A DNA stretch of 64,000 bases from Micromonospora_I sp040659735 (GTDB lineage: Bacteria; Actinomycetota; Actinomycetes; Mycobacteriales; Micromonosporaceae): the NCBI RefSeq assembly GCF_040659735.1, contig NZ_JBFANZ010000001.1, forward strand, positions 1 to 64,000, in the 5' to 3' direction. Numbering within the stretch: position 1 is the first letter of the stretch; each line of letters starts with the position of its first letter. Position numbers and translations under genes: made by a program. Below the pieces are notes generated by a model that worked only from the letters and a program-made list of their open reading frames with translations, made no database searches and was not told the DNA's origin. Positions 1 through 8,924 of the stretch are shown here, in pieces.

Positions 1-2258
1 CCCCGCCCCGCCGCCGCCGCGGGCCGCCGGCGCGGCGGCCCCCCCCCCCGCCCCCCGCCCGGGCCTGCCAGGGGCGGGGGGTCGCCCTGGGCCGTCGGCG
101 CCGTCGCGTCCGACGTCCCCGGCGGGACGGCGCCCCGCAACGGCAACGAGCCGAGCCGGGACGCGGTCCTGAGCCGGCGCTGCGGCTCGCTCGCGGGGCG
201 CTCCTCCGGCTCGCGCCGGGCCGGCGTGCGGGTGACCCGCGGAATCTCCTGCGTGGCGCCGTCGTCGAGCGGGGTCGGCCGCTCGGGTGCGGCGTCCGCG
301 CCGCCCCGCGCGGGTCGCAGGGCCATCGCGTCGGAGTGGGCCGCACCGGGCCGGCCGGGCAGGGCCGGCGTCGCGCTGGAGACCACGAGGTCCGCTGGCA
401 CCAGGGCGACCGCGGTGACCCCGCCGTACGGGGAGACGCGGAGCGTCACCTGCACCCCGTGGCGGACGCCGAGTTGCGCGACCACGAAGAGACCGAGACG
501 TGCGCTGTTGGCCGGGTCGAAGTCCGGGGGCTCGGCGAGACGGCGGTTGGCCTCGTCGATCGCTTCGGGCGTCATGCCCAGGCCACGGTCCTCGATCTCG
601 ATCGCGTAGCCCTTCGGCACGAGCTGCCCGGTCACCTGCACCCGGGTCTGCGGTGGCGAAAACGACGTGGCGTTTTCGATCAGCTCCGCCAGTAGGTGGA
701 TGACGTCGCCGACGGCACGCCCGGCGACGGACACCGACTCCACCGTGACCAGGTCGACCCGCGCGTAGTCCTCGACTTCGGAGATCGCGCCACGGATCAC
801 GTCGACCATCGGCACCGGGTTGCGCCAGCCGCGTCCGGGCGCCGCACCGGCGAGGATCACCAGGTCCTCGGCGTGGCGGCGCATCCGGGTCGCCATGTGG
901 TCGACCAGGAAGAGGTCCTGCAGCTCCTCCGGGTCGCTCGTCCGCCGCTCCATCCGGTCGAGCAGCGCGAGCTGGCGGTGCAGCAGCGTCTGGCTCCGTC
1001 GGGCGATGTTGAGGAAGACCTCCTTGAGCCCGTGGCGCAGCGCCGACTCGTCAACCGCGGACTGCACGGCGGTCCGCTGCACCTCGCTGAACGCGTGCCC
1101 GAGCTGACCGATCTCGTCGGTGCCGTACTCCAGCGGCGGCGCCTCGGCGGCGACGTCGACGTCCTCCCCGCGGCGCAGCCGACCGACGACACCGGGCAGC
1201 CGCGCGCCGGCCAGGTCGAGGGCGGCGGCGCGGAGGCCGGTCAGGCGCCGGATCAGGGACCGGCCGACGCGTACGGAGATCACGATGGCGGCGATGACGG
1301 CGGCGAACCCGACCAGACCGGCGAGGGCGAGCCGGATCAGGACGGTGACGGCGACCGGCTGGCTCCGCTCGGCCAGCCCGTCGGCCATCCCGAGCTCGAA
1401 CTGGCGCAACTGCTCGTGGACGGAGTCGTAGGCGGGCTGCCACTCGCCCTGGCTGATCGGCGGCGCCGCGCTGTTGCGCCCCTTGGTGAGCAGCTCCTCC
1501 TCCATCGCTTGCAGCCGGACGAAGTCCTCGCCTTCGGTCAGCCGCTGATAACTCGTGCGGCCGGCGGGCGGCAGTTCGGCGATGGCGACGCCGTAGAGGA
1601 AGCGGTGCGTGCCGATGACCTGGAGCAGCTCGTTGTACTCGCCAGGACCGAACCGGCCGGCGGTGAAGGCCCCGCCGAGCAGCGCGTCGGTGCGCCCGAG
1701 GACCTCGCCGGCGAGGCTGAGATCGATCAGCGCACGGGCTTCGCGGCTCAGCGTCTCGTCAGGGAGCGCGGCGACCGCCGAGAACATCCGGAAACTGACG
1801 TCCACCATGCCGTTGTAGAGGCCGAGGGCGCCGGCGCGGTCCATCTCGCGGCGGTCGATGAAGCCGCGCCCGGAGGCGAGCACGTCCAGCGCGGTCAGCA
1901 TCTGGTCGACGTGGGTGTTGGCCAGCGTGCTCGCGGTGTCGCGCAGGTCCTCGGCGGAGGCGCGCCGACGGAAGGCGACGATCGCCTCGTCGGTCCGGGC
2001 GTGCTGGTCGGCCAACGCGGGAAGCTCACCATGACCGGCGAGGTAGATGACGGCGAGGCGCCGCTCCTTCTGCAGTTCGGCGACGACGAGCTCACCGGGG
2101 CGGATCAGCTCGTCGACCATGGTCTGGGTGGCGAGCAGGCCCAGCGCGGGCCCGACGGTGAGGCTGGTGGCGAAGATCCAGAGCGCCAGCAACGCGGCGA
2201 TCGGGACAGCGACCATCGCAACGATCTTCGAACGGATCGACCAGTTGCGGGTATTCAT
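1..2258 (-). CDS. Nitrate/nitrite-sensor-domain histidine kinase (CvnA-like), 3' end cut by window
   Basis: Membrane sensor kinase; about 752 codons are visible and the frame runs off position 1. The ATG at 2258 opens with an Arg/Lys-flanked membrane helix (about residues 8-30). A long extracellular helical region follows, as in NIT (nitrate/nitrite sensing) domains, then a second helix near residues 298-322 and a HAMP linker. The phosphoacceptor region is the atypical form used by actinobacterial conservon (CvnA) kinases, with ARRSQTLLHRQLALLDRME and then DHMATRMRR. The HATPase domain shows an EDRGLGM box near residue 550 and GLFVVAQLG further on. The tail is Pro/Arg/Ala-rich. By family knowledge such kinases are followed by roadblock, DUF742 and GTPase genes, which would lie left of this window. 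Ligand and partner are inferred only. Confidence 0.85.
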   Translation of the reverse strand, partial: MNTRNWSIRSKIVAMVAVPIAALLALWIFATSLTVGPALGLLATQTMVDELIRPGELVVAELQKERRLAVIYLAGHGELPALADQHARTDEAIVAFRRRASAEDLRDTASTLANTHVDQMLTALDVLASGRGFIDRREMDRAGALGLYNGMVDVSFRMFSAVAALPDETLSREARALIDLSLAGEVLGRTDALLGGAFTAGRFGPGEYNELLQVIGTHRFLYGVAIAELPPAGRTSYQRLTEGEDFVRLQAMEEELLTKGRNSAAPPISQGEWQPAYDSVHEQLRQFELGMADGLAERSQPVAVTVLIRLALAGLVGFAAVIAAIVISVRVGRSLIRRLTGLRAAALDLAGARLPGVVGRLRRGEDVDVAAEAPPLEYGTDEIGQLGHAFSEVQRTAVQSAVDESALRHGLKEVFLNIARRSQTLLHRQLALLDRMERRTSDPEELQDLFLVDHMATRMRRHAEDLVILAGAAPGRGWRNPVPMVDVIRGAISEVEDYARVDLVTVESVSVAGRAVGDVIHLLAELIENATSFSPPQTRVQVTGQLVPKGYAIEIEDRGLGMTPEAIDEANRRLAEPPDFDPANSARLGLFVVAQLGVRHGVQVTLRVSPYGGVTAVALVPADLVVSSATPALPGRPGAAHSDAMALRPARGGADAAPERPTPLDDGATQEIPRVTRTPARREPEERPASEPQRRLRTASRLGSLPLRGAVPPGTSDATAPTAQGDPPPLAGPGGGRGGGPPRRRPAAAAGR

Positions 2259-2483
2259 CAGACCTCGCCGGGGGGATTGAGGCAGGACTGACACCGAGCC
2301 CCACCGCTTACACGGCTCCCGCCAGAGCTCGCGGCGGCTGGGCGTCAGCGCCTCCGGCAGGATACGTAATCAGCGGCCCATGCACTACCAGAGATCTCGG
2401 GCCGGCTGTTCCGGGCACGGGCGTGACGGAACCGGCGGAACCGGACGCGGGGATCACGCCGGGTGCGGGGCGGGCAATGGGGC

Positions 2484-2519
2484 GCCCCCTCCCGCGGCTC
2501 GATGCGGCGGGAGGGGGGC
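2484..2519 (-). terminator. Terminator of the catalase gene
   Basis: An 11-bp GC stem (CCCCCTCCCGC at 2485-2495 with its complement at 2507-2517) and an 11-nt loop lie 22 bp past the catalase stop. There is no T tract, as usual in actinobacteria. The rest of 2259-2540 holds no gene that I can support. Confidence 0.6.
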
Positions 2520-2540
2520 TCCGGTCAGCGGCGTGACACG

Positions 2541-4022
2541 TCAGGCGACGGTTAGGCTGAGCCCCTCCGCGACCCGACGGCCGTACTGCTCGTCGCACTG
2601 CGTGAAGTGGTACACCATCTTCTGCTGGATGTGCTTGTCGCACTGCGACAGCAGATTGATCATGTTCTTCACCAGGTCGTCGCGCTCCCACTCCGGCATC
2701 GTGCGGAACCGCTCACCGGCCTGGCCGTAATTGTTCTCCCGCTCGATCGGAGCCTTGATCAGGTGACCCGACACGAACGGACGGTATTCGCGGTACGACG
2801 CGTCGGCCTCGCGCAGCCCGGCCACGGACGACGGCTCGAAGTTGATGTGCGGATTCGCGCCCCGGTCGTCCACCCCGTACGACATCTGGCCACCCTCCTG
2901 GTTCGTGCGCACCAGCACGTCCTCGCGCGGGCGGTTGACCGGCAACTGGAGGTAGTTGGGGCCGACCCGGTAACGCTGGGTGTCCGAGTAGGAGAAGGTG
3001 CGGCCGACGAGCATCTTGTCGTCGCTGAAGTCCAGACCGTCGACGAGCACGCCGGTGCCGAAAGCGATCTGCTCGTTCTCGTTGTGGAAGTTGGCGACGT
3101 TGCGGTTGAGCGTCATCATGCCGACCGGCCGGAGCGGGAAGACGTCCTCCGGCCAGGTCTTCGTGTCGTCGAGCGGGTCGAAGTCCAGCTCCGGGTGCTC
3201 GTCGTCGCTCATGATCTGAACATTGAGCTCCCACTGCGGGTACTCGCCGCGCTCGATCGCCTCGTAGAGGTCCTTGGAGGCGTGGCCGAGCTCGGTCGCC
3301 TGCACGGCGGCCGCCTGCTCGTCGGTGAGTGACTCGATCCCCTGCTGCGACTTCCAGTGGTACTTGACCAGCACGCCCTCACCGGCCGCGTTGACCATGC
3401 GGTAGGTGTTGACGCCGAAGCCCTCCTGGGTGCGGTAGTTGGCCGGGATGCCCCGCGGGCTGAACAACCAGGTCAACATGTGCATGGACTCGGGGGTGTT
3501 CGACATGAAGTCGAAGATCCGGTTGGGCTCCTGGCGGAAGGTCACGGGGTCCGGCTTGAGCGCGTGGATGACGTCCGGGAACTTGATGGCGTCGCGGATG
3601 AAGAAGACCGGCAGGTTGTTGCCGACCAGGTCCCAGTTGCCGTCCTCGGTGCGGAACTTGACCGCGAAGCCGCGCGGGTCACGGGTCGCCTCGGAGGAGT
3701 CACGGCCGCCGATGACGGTGGAGAAGCGCACCGAGACCGGCGTCTTCGTGCCCCTGGTCTGGAAAAGCTTCGCCCGGGTGTACGTCGAGGCCGGTTCGTC
3801 GCCGATCGTGCCGTACGCCTCGAACTCGCCGTGCGCGACGAAGCCACGGGCGTGCACCACGCGCTCCGGGATGCGTTCCCGGTCGAAGTGGCTGATCTTC
3901 TCCAGGAAGTGGTAGTTCTCCAGCGTCGCCGGCCCGCGCGAGCCGACGGTGCGCTGCTGCTGGTTGTTGTGAACGGGGTGACCCTGACGGGTCGTCAGCG
4001 TCGGCCTCTCCGGGCTGCTCAT
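2541..4022 (-). CDS. katA: Monofunctional haem catalase
   Basis: Cytoplasmic catalase that dismutates hydrogen peroxide; 493 aa, the usual length of the small-subunit family. The distal catalytic His is near residue 57 in RVVHARG, the Asn near 135 in GNNLPVFFIRD, and the proximal haem-ligand Tyr near 345 in RTFSYSDTQRYR. The ATG at 4022 is chosen because AGGAGGAGAAGG directly precedes it; the reading frame stays open further upstream but without family similarity. It is a single-gene unit with its own terminator at 2484-2519. A perfect dyad lies upstream and may be an operator. Function is clear; the symbol follows family convention. Confidence 0.95.
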   Translation of the reverse strand: MSSPERPTLTTRQGHPVHNNQQQRTVGSRGPATLENYHFLEKISHFDRERIPERVVHARGFVAHGEFEAYGTIGDEPASTYTRAKLFQTRGTKTPVSVRFSTVIGGRDSSEATRDPRGFAVKFRTEDGNWDLVGNNLPVFFIRDAIKFPDVIHALKPDPVTFRQEPNRIFDFMSNTPESMHMLTWLFSPRGIPANYRTQEGFGVNTYRMVNAAGEGVLVKYHWKSQQGIESLTDEQAAAVQATELGHASKDLYEAIERGEYPQWELNVQIMSDDEHPELDFDPLDDTKTWPEDVFPLRPVGMMTLNRNVANFHNENEQIAFGTGVLVDGLDFSDDKMLVGRTFSYSDTQRYRVGPNYLQLPVNRPREDVLVRTNQEGGQMSYGVDDRGANPHINFEPSSVAGLREADASYREYRPFVSGHLIKAPIERENNYGQAGERFRTMPEWERDDLVKNMINLLSQCDKHIQQKMVYHFTQCDEQYGRRVAEGLSLTVA

Positions 4023-4355
4023 CCTTCTCCTCCTGACGATGTTTCTGACACTCGGGGCAACGCACCCCGGAACGCGATTTCGACGTCGTCCACCCGCGAG
4101 GTGCGGGCCACAACGGACGGCCGCCAGCAGGCGGGACGCGGCGGCGTGGCGCGGGCCCCACCTCCGGCGAGCGACCGTCATCGGAGACCGGCACCCTCCC
4201 AGCCAACCCGTTTTTTTGGAATGGGTCAAGTCTTTGCGAGCGGCTGACCGGCGGTCAGGAGATGCCCGTCGGGCCCGGACGACCAACATGGATCGGCGCC
4301 GCGCGGGGCATAGGAGGTGAGGACGATCCACGAGGCGATGAGGAGGGATCCCGTC
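4023..4355. promoter_or_regulatory. Divergent intergenic region of catalase with a 15-bp dyad
   Basis: No gene is seen here. Read on the minus strand, TTGACC (4223-4228) is a candidate -35 for the catalase. A perfect dyad CTGACCG-G-CGGTCAG lies at 4244-4258, just upstream of it, next to an A/T run at 4211-4217. The dyad could be a peroxide-responsive operator, but it does not match a known CatR/FurA box that I can name. Confidence 0.3.
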
Positions 4356-4814
4356 ATGCATCACCAGAATCAGCACCGCCACGACGAGTCGGCCCCGCCG
4401 CTCGACCCGGCCGCAGGGCGGGGCGGGGGCGGTCCGCAGGACGTACTGAACGACCGGGGAACCTTCGACGATCCGACCGTCGCCGACGAGCGGAACGACC
4501 CGGAGGAACTGAGCCCGGTCGCCGCCACCGCACCGCCCACCGGCGAGCCCGGCGAGAGGCGGCAGCCCCCCTTCTACGAGCCGCCCGGCCCACCGACCGC
4601 GTTCGGCGCGTCGACGGTGGGCGGTGCGGTGGCGGCCGCCGCGCTCGCCGGGCCGCGCCGTCCGATCGGACCAGATCCTCGCGACGAGGACACGGTGGCC
4701 GAGGGCGACGGCCCGGTCGGCGAGCACGTGCCCGCCATCGACCGGCACGCGGTGGCCGAGCCGCCGCACGGCGCGCCGGGGCCGGATGAACGCCAGATCG
4801 ACCGTCGCGCCTGA
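4356..4814 (+). CDS. Hypothetical hydrophilic Pro/Gly/Asp-rich protein
   Basis: 152 aa, unrecognised. The ATG at 4356 has AGGAGGG eight bases ahead; a GTG at 4317 lies too close to its own AGGAGG. The protein starts His/Gln-rich (MHHQNQHRHDE), is rich in Pro, Asp and Glu, and has one short Ala/Val-rich stretch in the middle (GGAVAAAALAG) that is too short for a confident membrane helix. It is probably largely disordered. It sits divergent to catalase and 150 bp before another small acidic protein with similar composition, so the two may be co-transcribed. No function is assigned. Confidence 0.55.
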   Translation: MHHQNQHRHDESAPPLDPAAGRGGGGPQDVLNDRGTFDDPTVADERNDPEELSPVAATAPPTGEPGERRQPPFYEPPGPPTAFGASTVGGAVAAAALAGPRRPIGPDPRDEDTVAEGDGPVGEHVPAIDRHAVAEPPHGAPGPDERQIDRRA

Positions 4815-4962
4815 CCCCCGCCCATGACCCTGACGGTGTCGGGCTCATGGCCGCAGGCGGCCGCCATGGCGCCAAGATCGTCAGGATCGTGACGGGTGAG
4901 CGCATGGTGGCAGCGATCCCGGGTAGACCGGCAGCCAGGACCGCGGGACCGAGGAGGAGGCC

Positions 4963-5286
4963 ATGACGGATCGCGAGCGGGCTGTCGCCAGACCGCTGGA
5001 GGAAACGCCGGAGGCGGCCGCGGCCGCCGAGGACGAGACCACGGTGCCGCAGTTGATGACCGACGGAGAACCGGGGCCCGAAACACCGACGTTGATTTCC
5101 CCCGGCGAAACCCGCGGACCGCGCAGCGACCTGCGCACCGACCGGCGTACCGGCGCCGAACAGCAGTGGGAGCCGGAGGATCTCGCGGTGGCCCGCGGGC
5201 ACGACCCGACGCCGGACAACGTCGAGCGGGCGCGGCGGGATCTCGAGCAGAACGGACCGGCGGCGATCGAGAAGACCGTGCCCTGA
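4963..5286 (+). CDS. Hypothetical small acidic protein
   Basis: 107 aa, unrecognised. The ATG at 4963 is preceded by GAGGAGGAGG. The N-terminal half is Ala/Glu-rich and low complexity; the C-terminal half (about residues 58-100) is charged and helical-looking (EDLAVARGHDPTPDNVERARRDLEQ), which is the part most likely to be a conserved fold. It is cytoplasmic as no signal or membrane segment is present. Strong codon bias and the good ribosome binding site make it a real gene. A large hairpin terminates it at 5337-5375. Confidence 0.6.
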   Translation: MTDRERAVARPLEETPEAAAAAEDETTVPQLMTDGEPGPETPTLISPGETRGPRSDLRTDRRTGAEQQWEPEDLAVARGHDPTPDNVERARRDLEQNGPAAIEKTVP

Positions 5287-5336
5287 CGCCGCCGGGCCAT
5301 CGCGGCGTACGGCGGGCACGCGTGCGGCGCGAAGAC

Positions 5337-5375
5337 GGGGCCTGGGACGACCGGTGACCGGTCGTCCCAGGCCCC
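5337..5375. terminator. Bidirectional terminator, perfect 18-bp stem
   Basis: Perfect inverted repeat of 18 bp (5337-5354 and 5358-5375) around a 3-nt loop. It lies between the convergent ends of the 107-aa gene (5286) and the cellulase (5444) and can serve both. Confidence 0.8.
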
Positions 5376-5443
5376 GCAGCGGGGCAGGGTCCCTACGGCG
5401 GGCGACCGTGACCGGTCGCACCAGGCGCCGTGGGGGGCACGTC

Positions 5444-7225
5444 CTACAGCGCGGGGTACGCGTTCGCCATCAGCTCACGGAACTGCGCGGAGAACCACGC
5501 GCCGGAGATGGGGGCGTTCGGCAGCGCGCCGGTCATGTTGTTGCCGTTGCGCTCATTTCCCGTGTAGGTCGGGTCGCACATCCGGTCGAAGCCCTTCCCC
5601 TCCGGGTTCGGGATCAGCGAGCTCGAGCCGTCCGACTCGCCCGGCGGCTTGATCCAGACGTACGCGTCGATGCCGGCGGCGGGTGCGGCCTTCGGCCGCT
5701 CACCCAGGCCCGCACCGCTCTGGTTGCACCAGTTACCGGCATGGATGCGGCGGTCGATCCGGCCGCCGTTGACGAACGTGTCCACGTTGGTCGTCGCGCC
5801 GGGGCCGGTCGGCCGGTTGGCGCCACCCCAACCGTTGCGGGAGGTGTCGATGAGCATGCCGATGCCGGAGTTGAAGCCGGCCTGGACCAGCCGCTGCCGG
5901 AACGCCTGCGCGAACGAGAGTTCGTCGACGTAGAAGTTCCAGTCGACCCACTTCGACTGGCGGACCGACGTGCCGTTGACCGTGCTGTTGATGGTGAAGT
6001 GCGGCTCGACCAGCGCGGAGTAGTTGGCCGTGTTGGTGATGAAGCCGTGCACGTTGTTGACCGTGCTGCCCGACGCCTTGGCCGCCTGGGCCATCAGGTC
6101 GGCGCTGGGGCCGAAGTTGGTGTCCCAGCCGATCCAGCCATGGTGCGCGGCGTCGATGTAGTTGTAGACGTTGGGGATCGCGCCGAGCTTCGCCAGCGCG
6201 TAGCCCACACCGTCGACGTAGCCGTTGTTCGCCTTCATGGTGGCGCACGTGGCGACGTTCGTGTTCGTGATCAGGTTGGGCAGCGAGTCGATCTCGATGA
6301 TCGTGATGATCCGCAGGTTGCGGTACTTCGCATCGCCCATGATCGCCGCGATCGGGTCGATGTACTCGCTCTTGTATCGCGGCAGTTCGTTGACGCCGAG
6401 CTCACCGTTGGACGCGAGCGCCGAGCAGTCCCGGCCCGGCAGGTTGTAGATCACGAACTGGGCGTAGCCGGCACCCTGGGCGAGCGCCGCGTCCAGGTGA
6501 GCCCGCAGGCCCATGCTCCCGTTCGAACTGCTGTCGGGCGTGCCGTTGATCGCGGCGATCCGGTCCAGCCACACGCCGGTCGGGTTGTTGGAGATCCGGT
6601 TGCCGCCGGGTTCGGCCTCGGCCTTGGCCTTCCACTCCGGGTTCACATACCCGCGGGCGCCGGCGAACGGGTTGTCGACGCGGGCGCCACCGGGCGGTGG
6701 GGTCGTCGGTGGCGTGGTCGGCGGCGTGGTGGGCGGTGCCGTCGGGGGTGTCGTCGGGGGTGTCGTCGGGGGTGTCGTCGGCGTCGTCCCGCCGGTGCAG
6801 GTGGTGCCGTTGAGCTTGAACGACGTCGGGGCGGTGTTGGTGCCCGAGTATGTGGCGTTGAAGCCGGGGTTGACGGTGGCGTTGGTGCCGAGAGAGCCGT
6901 TCCAGGCCGCGTTCTTCAACGCCACGTGCTTACCCGTCTGGGTGTAGACGCTGCTCCAGGACTGGGTGATCGTCTGGTTGCCGGCGTAGTCCCACTCGAG
7001 CGTCCAGCCGTTCGTGATGGGGTCACCGAGGTTGGTGATGTTCACATTGGCGGTGAAGCCCGTGGCCCACTGGTTGACCGTGTAGTCGACCTTGCAACCG
7101 GCCGCCGCGCTGGCCTGGGTGGCCGCGACAACGATGATTCCGGAACCGAGCAGGGCCGCGACGCCGGCTGTCAGGCCGCGACGCCAGCGCGGACGCCCGG
7201 CGCCGCGTAGGGAGTTCAGGTTCAT
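5444..7225 (-). CDS. Secreted GH6 cellulase (exo-type) with N-terminal CBM2
   Basis: 593 aa. A signal peptide (twin Arg then a hydrophobic stretch ending ATQASA) is followed by a family 2 cellulose-binding module (about residues 40-145, Trp-rich, bounded by Cys). A repeated PPTT linker follows, then a GH6 catalytic domain to the end. Catalytic-site signatures are YNLPGRDCSA (acid Asp), IIEIDSLPN and WIKPPGESDG. Hydrolyses cellulose from the non-reducing end; exo versus endo mode is inferred from the long loop-bearing form. The ATG at 7225 is preferred because GAGGAG lies nine bases before it; an ATG at 7246 is in frame. A CebR-type operator lies about 195 bp upstream, predicting induction by cellobiose. 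Confidence 0.93.
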   Translation of the reverse strand: MNLNSLRGAGRPRWRRGLTAGVAALLGSGIIVVAATQASAAAGCKVDYTVNQWATGFTANVNITNLGDPITNGWTLEWDYAGNQTITQSWSSVYTQTGKHVALKNAAWNGSLGTNATVNPGFNATYSGTNTAPTSFKLNGTTCTGGTTPTTPPTTPPTTPPTAPPTTPPTTPPTTPPPGGARVDNPFAGARGYVNPEWKAKAEAEPGGNRISNNPTGVWLDRIAAINGTPDSSSNGSMGLRAHLDAALAQGAGYAQFVIYNLPGRDCSALASNGELGVNELPRYKSEYIDPIAAIMGDAKYRNLRIITIIEIDSLPNLITNTNVATCATMKANNGYVDGVGYALAKLGAIPNVYNYIDAAHHGWIGWDTNFGPSADLMAQAAKASGSTVNNVHGFITNTANYSALVEPHFTINSTVNGTSVRQSKWVDWNFYVDELSFAQAFRQRLVQAGFNSGIGMLIDTSRNGWGGANRPTGPGATTNVDTFVNGGRIDRRIHAGNWCNQSGAGLGERPKAAPAAGIDAYVWIKPPGESDGSSSLIPNPEGKGFDRMCDPTYTGNERNGNNMTGALPNAPISGAWFSAQFRELMANAYPAL

Positions 7226-7418
7226 GCGGAGTGTCTCCTCGGACATCTCTGGTCACCGGCCATGGAGATGCCGGGACGGTGGCGGGGATCGGTGATTCCG
7301 GAGCGCGCCACGGGTGGCGGCTCGGACGTCGCGATCGCCGGTTCCGGTGTCCGGTTGCCCTCGGCGACCCAGCTGCATCGCGCTGGCTCCGCTACGCGAA
7401 TTGATAGTCATCATTGCA

Positions 7419-7432
7419 TGGGAACGCTCCCA
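7419..7432. promoter_or_regulatory. CebR-type operator upstream of the cellulase
   Basis: TGGGAACGCTCCCA is a 14-bp palindrome with one mismatch. It differs by one base from TGGGAGCGCTCCCA, bound by the LacI-family cellobiose repressor CebR in Streptomyces. It is the only such site noticed in the window and lies in the 7226-7475 gap before the GH6 gene, where I see no other feature. Confidence 0.75.
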
Positions 7433-7475
7433 CCGCAACGGTCCGGTAACCATGCGGAAACGCCGCGGAAACGGC

Positions 7476-8753
7476 TCAGCCCCGCCGCAACGCCCGGTCG
7501 ACCGCCTCCGCCATCGCCTGATAGCCGGCGTCGTTCGGGTGCAGGTTGTCGCCGCTGTCGTACCGCGGATCCAGCAGCTCCGGCCGCCCCGGATAGGACA
7601 TCACCGCAGCGAAGTCGACCACCCCGTCGAACGCGCCGGATTCGCGGATCCAGGCGTTGACCGCCTGCCGCTTCCGCTCCGCCGTCGCGTCCCAGTACGC
7701 GAATCCCTGCGCCGGCATCAGCGTGCCGCCGTAGATGCGCAGCCCGCGGGCGTGCGTCCGCTCGATCAGCCGCTCGTACGCGTGAATCAACCGCTCGACA
7801 CCCACGTTGGTGTTCGGCGCACTGCAGTCCGAGTCGGGCAGCTGGCTGAACCCGAGGTCGTTGATCCCCTCCAGCAGCACCACGGTGCGCACGCCGGGTT
7901 GGCCCAGCACGTCGCGGTCCCATCGCGCCAGCAGATCCTCGCCGAAGCAGGCCGAATCGGAGAGGACCCGGTTACCGCTGATCCCCTCGTTCACCACGGC
8001 CGGAGCGGCGGCTCCGTACCGTTGCGCGAGGCGGCGGGCGAGGAAGTCCGGCCAGCGGGTGTTGGCGTTGGGCTGACTCATGTAGCCGTCGGTGATGGAG
8101 TCGCCGACCGCGACGATGCCGCCGACCGGAGCGACCTTCTTCACCTGCACCGCGTCGAGGAAGAACCAGGTGCCGACGGTGGTGGCGTACGCGCCGGCGG
8201 CGGGATCCGCCGCGTGGTCACCGGAGGCCAGATAGTTGGTCTGCTGCGCGGACTGGTGATAGGTGGCCGGCCCGGTGGCGTCCGGCAGATAGAGACTCAC
8301 GGCGAGGTTGGCCAGCGACGGCACCGTCATCCGGATCGGATCGCTGAGCGCGAAGGTGCCCGGCCGCAGTCGTACGCCGGGTCGGGCGCCGAAGGTCAGC
8401 CGACGCAGCGTCGCGGCATCGACCTCGGCGCCGCGAAGCTGCCGGGCGACGGTGGCGGCGCCGATCGTCACGGCCCGGTCACCGAACGCGTTCGTCACCC
8501 TGATCCGCACCTCGCCGCCGCCGGCGCTGGTGTGCACGATGTTGCGCACCGTCTGCCGCTCCAGCGTCTGCACGGAGGAGACCAATGGGGACGGAGACAT
8601 CGGCGCGCCACCCCAGGTGGTCACCCAGCCACCGCCCGGACCCACGCTGCCGGCCGCCGCGTGCGGAGGCGCCCCGAGCGCGCCCAGGAGCAGCGAGGAC
8701 GCGGCCGCCACGGCGGCGCGCGCGAACCACTTCGACCTGGCACGACCGGGCAT
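7476..8753 (-). CDS. Secreted SGNH/GDSL hydrolase
   Basis: 425 aa, exported esterase or lipase-like enzyme. The ATG at 8753 has AGGTGG ahead and starts a signal peptide (Arg-rich, then an Ala/Leu core ending PPHAAA). Residues about 45-190 form an N-terminal beta-rich domain. The SGNH domain follows with block I GDSITDG (nucleophile Ser), block III within EGINDLG, and block V DNLHPND (Asp/His). This arrangement resembles XynE-like carbohydrate esterases, so the substrate may be an acylated polysaccharide; that is inference supported by the adjacent cellulase. It ends 250 bp from the cellulase start and probably has its own promoter. Confidence 0.88.
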   Translation of the reverse strand: MPGRARSKWFARAAVAAASSLLLGALGAPPHAAAGSVGPGGGWVTTWGGAPMSPSPLVSSVQTLERQTVRNIVHTSAGGGEVRIRVTNAFGDRAVTIGAATVARQLRGAEVDAATLRRLTFGARPGVRLRPGTFALSDPIRMTVPSLANLAVSLYLPDATGPATYHQSAQQTNYLASGDHAADPAAGAYATTVGTWFFLDAVQVKKVAPVGGIVAVGDSITDGYMSQPNANTRWPDFLARRLAQRYGAAAPAVVNEGISGNRVLSDSACFGEDLLARWDRDVLGQPGVRTVVLLEGINDLGFSQLPDSDCSAPNTNVGVERLIHAYERLIERTHARGLRIYGGTLMPAQGFAYWDATAERKRQAVNAWIRESGAFDGVVDFAAVMSYPGRPELLDPRYDSGDNLHPNDAGYQAMAEAVDRALRRG

Positions 8754-8876
8754 GGGCACCACCTGACAGGCGTCGTCTACAGTCACGGCGGTCGATACGC
8801 TAGCCCCACTGCAACGGCGCGTCAACGCCGCTCCCCACACTGAGTGAACAGTCAGATCGAAGCTTTCCTTCAAATA

Positions 8877-8909
8877 GATCGATGCGTACGGTACTTGTTG
8901 TCATCGATC
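8877..8909. promoter_or_regulatory. 8-bp inverted repeat before the amidase gene
   Basis: GATCGATG (8877-8884) and CATCGATC (8902-8909) are perfect inverted arms with a 17-nt spacer, directly upstream of the amidase ribosome binding site (GGGAGG). The segment is AT-richer than its surroundings. Possible operator; no regulator is identified. Confidence 0.25.
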
Positions 8910-8924
8910 GAGGGAGGCTCCGTC

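Noticed and set aside
696..2291. 531-aa plus-strand open frame
   Set aside because: It is the antisense shadow of the histidine kinase; composition (Gly/Asp/Val/Arg repeats) is typical of GC-rich shadow frames and kinase motifs are clear on the minus strand.
6700..6790. Short tandem repeats as a CRISPR or regulatory array
   Set aside because: They encode the PPTT linker of the cellulase in frame and have no spacers.
5354..7210. 618-aa plus-strand open frame opposite the cellulase
   Set aside because: Antisense of the GH6 gene; shows no domain, and contains the reverse reading of the PPTT linker.
7314..8843. 509-aa plus-strand open frame
   Set aside because: Antisense of the SGNH hydrolase, no ribosome binding site or motif.
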